Assembly: GCA_900770325.1 (NCBI GenBank)
Contig: CAAGKE010000145.1
Coordinates: 1 to 17,247, forward strand
Length of the DNA stretch: 17,247 nt
Direction of reading: 5' to 3'
DNA from: Lachnospiraceae bacterium
GTDB lineage: Bacteria > Bacillota > Clostridia > Lachnospirales > Lachnospiraceae
Of this stretch, positions 14,126-17,247 are shown one piece after another (the first letter of the stretch is position 1; the number at the start of each line of letters is the position of its first letter). Under the pieces are notes generated by a model that had not been told where the DNA came from, searched no databases, and saw only the letters and a list, made by a program, of their open reading frames with translations. The position numbers were made by a program, and so were the translations under genes.

Positions 14126-14189
14126 TCAGAATGTTTTCCGTAAACTGTGCGGAAGAGTATTTAAAATAAAATAAGAAGAGAGAACATCC

Positions 14190-15248
14190 ATGAAAAAACA
14201 GGACATGATGAAATATGTGGGCACCATGCAGCAGGTCGCTTCCATACGGCCGGTCATTTTTATGGAAGGCAGAAGTACCGGATTAAAAGCATATGAAGTG
14301 AAGAACGGCTGTATGACGTATCAGATTCTGGCAGATAAGTGTCTGGATGTAAGCGGCCTTTCCTATAAAGGGATCAACATGAATTTCCTTTCCAAGCCGG
14401 GACTGCAGGGACTGGGACACTATGATACCAACGGTAAGGAGGCCGTACGCAGTATTATGGGAGGTCTGTTTTTTACATCGGGACTGGAAAATATCTGTGA
14501 ACCATGTACCATTCAGGGAACGGATTATCCTATGCATGGGCGTATCCGGTCCACTCCGGGGGAGCATCTGAGTGCAGATGCGTACTGGGAGGGGGATCAG
14601 TATCATCTGAAAGTATCCGGAGAGATGCGGGAAGCTGCTCTGTTTGGAGAGAATATGGTGCTGCGCCGTGAAATTTCCAGTGTGTACGGGGAGAATTCGT
14701 TTACCGTGACGGATGAGATCGAGAATGAGTCTTACCGGGAAGAGCCCATGATGCTGCTGTATCATATCAATCTGGGATATCCTTTCCTGAATCCGGATAC
14801 CAGATTTTATATTCCAACCAGAAAAGTGATCCCCAGAGATAAACGGGCATGCGGACATGAGGAAGAATATGATCGGATGGAAGCACCGAAGGACAATGAA
14901 CCGGAGTATGTGTTCCTTCATGATCTGAAGACAGATGAGGATGGGAATACAGATGTTCTGGCAGTAAATGTTCCTTTGGGTCTGGGACTTCAGATTTCCT
15001 ATAATACAAAATTTCTTCCATATTTCATGGAATGGAAGTCCGTCGCTTCCGGTGATTATGTGGTCGGGCTGGAACCGGCAAATTCCAGTGTGTATGGAAG
15101 GGTGTACCATGAGGAAAGAAACAGTGTTCATAAAATGGCACCCTTTGCAAAGGAAAGGAATGTGCTGAAATTTACTGTGCTTGACGGAGAGATGGAAATC
15201 AATGCTGCAATTACAGCATTTGAAAAGAAATACAAAAATGTGCAGTAG
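14190..15248 (+). CDS. Aldose 1-epimerase-like protein (DUF4432 family)
   Basis: This is a 352-residue cytoplasmic protein of the galactose-mutarotase-like fold; DUF4432 members are thought to act on sugars or sugar derivatives in carbohydrate catabolism. Candidate active-site residues by analogy with mutarotases are His116 in YPMHGRI, His192 in LYHINLGYP, and Glu295 in VGLEPANSSVYGR. The rest is beta-rich, as expected for a jelly-roll-like sandwich, with no signal peptide. A GAAGAGAGAA stretch about 7 nt upstream serves as the ribosome site. It follows the PfkB kinase at 64 nt with no terminator between, suggesting one pathway: anomer or epimer conversion plus phosphorylation of an incoming sugar. 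No transporter is present in the window, so the sugar cannot be named. Confidence 0.85.
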   Translation: MKKQDMMKYVGTMQQVASIRPVIFMEGRSTGLKAYEVKNGCMTYQILADKCLDVSGLSYKGINMNFLSKPGLQGLGHYDTNGKEAVRSIMGGLFFTSGLENICEPCTIQGTDYPMHGRIRSTPGEHLSADAYWEGDQYHLKVSGEMREAALFGENMVLRREISSVYGENSFTVTDEIENESYREEPMMLLYHINLGYPFLNPDTRFYIPTRKVIPRDKRACGHEEEYDRMEAPKDNEPEYVFLHDLKTDEDGNTDVLAVNVPLGLGLQISYNTKFLPYFMEWKSVASGDYVVGLEPANSSVYGRVYHEERNSVHKMAPFAKERNVLKFTVLDGEMEINAAITAFEKKYKNVQ

Positions 15249-15330
15249 AGCATTACCGGAAATCAAATAATAGGAAATAGTTTGAATCATTTTAGAGGGG
15301 CTATCGCAGATGGGATTTGCGGCAGTCCTT

Positions 15331-15534
15331 CTTTTATGCCATAGGAAAGACCTTGTCACGCTGAAGCGTGAAAGTCCTTTCCTATGGCATAAAAAGCACT
15401 TCGTGCATAAATGCGCACGGATGCGAGATGAGTTTTTTGCTTTGCAAAACGCCTCCGGCGGATCGCAGGCGTGGTCAGTGGAAGAATGCAACGCATTCGA
15501 CCACGCCGCGGCAAGAACGCCAGAGGCGTTCTTG
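15331..15534. repeat. Chain of strong hairpins between the epimerase and marR genes
   Basis: Within the gap 15249-15652 at least four stems follow one another. (1) 15331-15351 pairs with 15374-15396 through TATGCCATAGGAAA and neighbours, with two small bulges, and encloses a perfect TCACGC-TGAA-GCGTGA. (2) GCAC-TTC-GTGC near 15397-15407 overlaps an alternative GTGCAT/ATGCGCAC pairing. (3) GCGTGGTC…GAATGC pairs with GCATTC-GACCACGC near 15469-15507. (4) CAAGAACGCC-AGA-GGCGTTCTTG (15512-15534) is perfect. No reading frame here is credible. It may end the kinase-epimerase transcript, but none of the stems is followed by a clear plus-strand T-tract. It could be a palindromic repeat element or a structured RNA. 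Confidence 0.75.
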
Positions 15535-15556
15535 AAAAGATGACCGGCAGTATAAT

Positions 15557-15585
15557 TTGACAAGAGAAATAGATTATAATACAAT
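15557..15585 (+). promoter_or_regulatory. Near-consensus promoter of the marR-MBL operon
   Basis: -35 TTGACA (15557-15562, 6 of 6), a 17-nt spacer, and -10 TACAAT (15580-15585, 5 of 6). The leader is about 60 nt. This is the strongest promoter in the window by match. Confidence 0.88.
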
Positions 15586-15652
15586 ATGTGATAGTTCGCA
15601 AAAACGCAACAGGCGGATGACCGTAGATCTACAAATGAAACGGAGGGTATGT

Positions 15653-16123
15653 ATGGACGAAATGGTGTTGCAGGAGCAGATCCTGGATGCGTGGCTAAAG
15701 CTGTCCTCAGTTGTTTCCAACGACAGGTTAGTTTCCGGCTTTTCCTTTAATGAAGCATTCGTGTTGAATCTGCTTTATAAGAGGCAGATTAGCGGAGTGA
15801 AGGAGAAGATGACAGCTACTGCTCTTTGCAGACAGACGCGGATTTTGAAATCTCAGATGAATGCCATATTGAATTCCCTGGAGAAAAAGGGGATGATTTT
15901 GCGGAGACGCTCTCAGATTGATAAACGGCAGGTGGAAATAGAAGTGAATCCGGAACATGGGAAAGAATTTATTCAATGTCATGAAAAGAGCCTGAAGCTG
16001 GTGGAACGGCTGCTGAATAAGATCGGGAGAGAGGAAGGCTGCCGGGCAGTAACGGTGCTGAACCGCCTGGCTGACGGGTTTGCCGCAGTGATAGAAGATA
16101 CACGGACAGGAGAGATAAAATAA
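15653..16123 (+). CDS. MarR-family transcriptional regulator
   Basis: This 156-residue winged helix-turn-helix DNA-binding protein probably acts as a dimeric repressor. The DNA-binding part is visible as MTATALCRQTRILKSQMNAILNSLEKKGMI (recognition helix) followed by the wing LRRRSQIDKRQVEIEVNPEHGKEF, with the conserved Asp and Arg of the MarR wing. Helical flanks at both ends form the dimer region. ATG 15653 has GGAGGG 5 nt upstream. An upstream in-frame TTG at 15557 coincides with the -35 box and is rejected. The next gene starts 2 nt after the stop, so the two are one operon. Self-regulation is usual for the family, but I see no clear palindromic operator next to the promoter. Ligand unknown. 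Confidence 0.88.
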   Translation: MDEMVLQEQILDAWLKLSSVVSNDRLVSGFSFNEAFVLNLLYKRQISGVKEKMTATALCRQTRILKSQMNAILNSLEKKGMILRRRSQIDKRQVEIEVNPEHGKEFIQCHEKSLKLVERLLNKIGREEGCRAVTVLNRLADGFAAVIEDTRTGEIK

Positions 16124-16125
16124 TT

Positions 16126-17163
16126 TTGAGAAAACAAAGGAAGTACGGGTATTCTGGAAAAAGGCGCAGAAGAAGAAGAAAAAAGCAGAGGCGACTGCTG
16201 AAATTTCTTGCGGCTGTCCTGATCCTATTGGGTGCCTGGCAGGTACTTCCGGAGGAATGGACTTCCCGGGGACCTTTGCAGGAGCTGGAGCAGCAGGCGG
16301 AAAAGCTTCTGACTCCAATGAGAAATGTATGGAATACCGCGGCGCGGCGGCTGGGGCTGGATTCGGAGAGCCGGACCGGACAGTCATCTTACGGGAATAC
16401 GCCGGTATCAGGAGTTCTGCAGGTGACTTTTCTTGATGTGGGGCAGGGAGACTGTACTTTGATCCGTCAGGGAGAGCATGCCATGCTGTTTGACTGCGGC
16501 CCGGACAATCGGGGAACCTACATACAGAATTTTCTGGAAAAGCAGGGCATCGATACACTGGATTACGTAATTGCATCCCATCCCGATGAGGACCATATCG
16601 GCAGTATGGATGTAATCGTTACAAAATTTGACTGTCAGACGATTTTGATGATGGAAATACAGAAGGATACCAGGACGGTGCGGGATGTGCAGGATGCCAT
16701 CCGGTATAAGGGGTACGAGACGGTTTCTCCCGAGCCGGGAGAAATCTATGAACTGGGGGAGGCCCGGTTTCAGATACTGGCACCTATCTGGGATTATGGA
16801 GATGACTCCAATAATAATTCGATCGTGATCCGTCTGGAGTATGGGAATACAAGCTTCCTGTTTACAGGGGATGCGGAAAAGGAAGAGGAGCAGGATATGG
16901 TGGCGGATGGAGCATATCTGAAATCGGATGTTTATCAGGCGGGACATCATGGCAGCAGCAATGCTTCTTCCCGGAATTTTCTGGAAGCAGTCCGACCGGC
17001 GTATACCGTAATAAGCTGCGGCGCAGAGAATGATTATGGACATCCCCATGCGGAGACCCTGCAAAGACTGCAGGAGATCGGCAGCGAGATCTTCCGCACT
17101 GACTGGCAGGGGACCGTGCAGGCAGTGTCGGATGGTGAGAATATAAGCTGGACATCATCTTGA
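16126..17163 (+). CDS. Membrane-anchored ComEC-type metallo-beta-lactamase-fold protein
   Basis: This 345-residue protein carries the metallo-hydrolase domain seen at the C-terminus of ComEC/Rec2, without the ComEC channel. The N-terminus is extremely basic (residues 2-23, mostly Arg and Lys), then one membrane segment at about 24-41, so the enzyme domain should sit outside the membrane. Domain marks are LDVGQGD at 103-109, the metal-binding SHPDEDHIG at 151-159, FTGDAE at 246-251, GHHGSSNAS at 273-281 and YGHPH at 304-308. A nuclease or phosphodiesterase role for stand-alone members is possible but unproven. The start is TTG 16126, with AGGAGA 12 nt upstream and overlapping the end of marR; the first in-frame ATG would delete the anchor. 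Translational coupling to marR is likely. Confidence 0.9.
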   Translation: MRKQRKYGYSGKRRRRRRKKQRRLLKFLAAVLILLGAWQVLPEEWTSRGPLQELEQQAEKLLTPMRNVWNTAARRLGLDSESRTGQSSYGNTPVSGVLQVTFLDVGQGDCTLIRQGEHAMLFDCGPDNRGTYIQNFLEKQGIDTLDYVIASHPDEDHIGSMDVIVTKFDCQTILMMEIQKDTRTVRDVQDAIRYKGYETVSPEPGEIYELGEARFQILAPIWDYGDDSNNNSIVIRLEYGNTSFLFTGDAEKEEEQDMVADGAYLKSDVYQAGHHGSSNASSRNFLEAVRPAYTVISCGAENDYGHPHAETLQRLQEIGSEIFRTDWQGTVQAVSDGENISWTSS

Positions 17164-17173
17164 AAGAAGATGA

Positions 17174-17226
17174 GATTCCCACCTCTATAGGTGGCGAGTT
17201 GCAGCAATTTAGTCTTGGTGGGAGTC
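17174..17226 (+). other. Stem-forming sequence at the window edge, nature unknown
   Basis: GATTCCCACC (17174-17183) can pair with GGTGGGAGTC (17217-17226) through ten positions with one G-U pair. The same left arm can instead form a local CCACCT-CTAT-AGGTGG hairpin (17179-17194). There is no T-tract. It begins 10 nt after the MBL stop. Alternatives are an IS200/IS605-type end, a structured leader of the next gene, or a weak terminator. The window stops too early to decide. Confidence 0.4.
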
Positions 17227-17247
17227 CAATCTCCTTCCAAGATAAAG

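Noticed and set aside
15310..15543. 77-codon plus-strand frame in the hairpin chain
   Set aside because: It is made almost entirely of inverted-repeat arms and lacks a ribosome site.
14283..15584. 433-codon open frame on the minus strand
   Set aside because: It is antisense to the DUF4432 gene and runs through the hairpin chain; composition is that of a shadow frame.

Overview
The window looks like chromosomal DNA of a gut Firmicute of the Lachnospiraceae (Blautia / Ruminococcus type). Four things point there: strong AGGAGG ribosome sites with moderate-GC coding sequence, a bacterial glutaminyl-tRNA synthetase, an HrcA/CIRCE heat-shock operator, and a DUF5721 protein, a family I associate with this group. 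The assignment is inference from gene content. Nearly all genes are ordinary core or metabolic genes. The unusual content lies in the spacers between them, which are full of palindromic and repeated DNA.

Layout. 1-165 is the tail of an unrecognised gene. mutY (195-1256, DNA repair) ends inside a 165-nt imperfect palindrome. A spacer of degenerate short tandem repeats precedes a family 2 glycosyltransferase (1527-2552). A terminator separates it from a convergent diacylglycerol-kinase-like lipid kinase (2601-3518, minus). Back-to-back promoters then drive the lipid kinase and glnS (3833-5497). glnS is followed by a terminator and four copies of a 42-bp tandem repeat. Next come a YdcF-like protein, a Cof-type HAD phosphatase and a small acidic protein (5847-7561, all plus), convergent with a TraX-family membrane protein (7574-8293, minus). 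htpG (8589-10673, minus) has a textbook promoter and a perfect CIRCE operator.

10790-13045 holds two 97%-identical, inverted copies of a 142-bp MITE-like element. One has an 8-bp target duplication. The other supplies the C-terminal codons of a SnoaL-like gene. A 27-bp remnant of the same element lies between them. Also in this stretch are a DUF5721 gene (minus) and a DegV fatty-acid-binding-family gene with a palindromic operator candidate over its predicted start site.

13086-15248 is a probable sugar-catabolism unit: a PfkB-family (fructokinase-like) kinase and a DUF4432 aldose-epimerase-like protein behind one good promoter. 15331-15534 is a chain of strong hairpins. It is followed by a near-consensus promoter, a MarR-type regulator and a membrane-anchored ComEC-type metallo-beta-lactamase-fold protein that forms an operon with it. 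The last 70 nt can fold into a stem of unknown nature.

I found no CRISPR array, tRNA, rRNA, prophage or defence system. The best candidates for something undescribed are the 142-bp element family and its effects on host genes, the two other palindromic spacer elements, and the 42-bp tandem array. All coordinates and pairings were worked out by eye.
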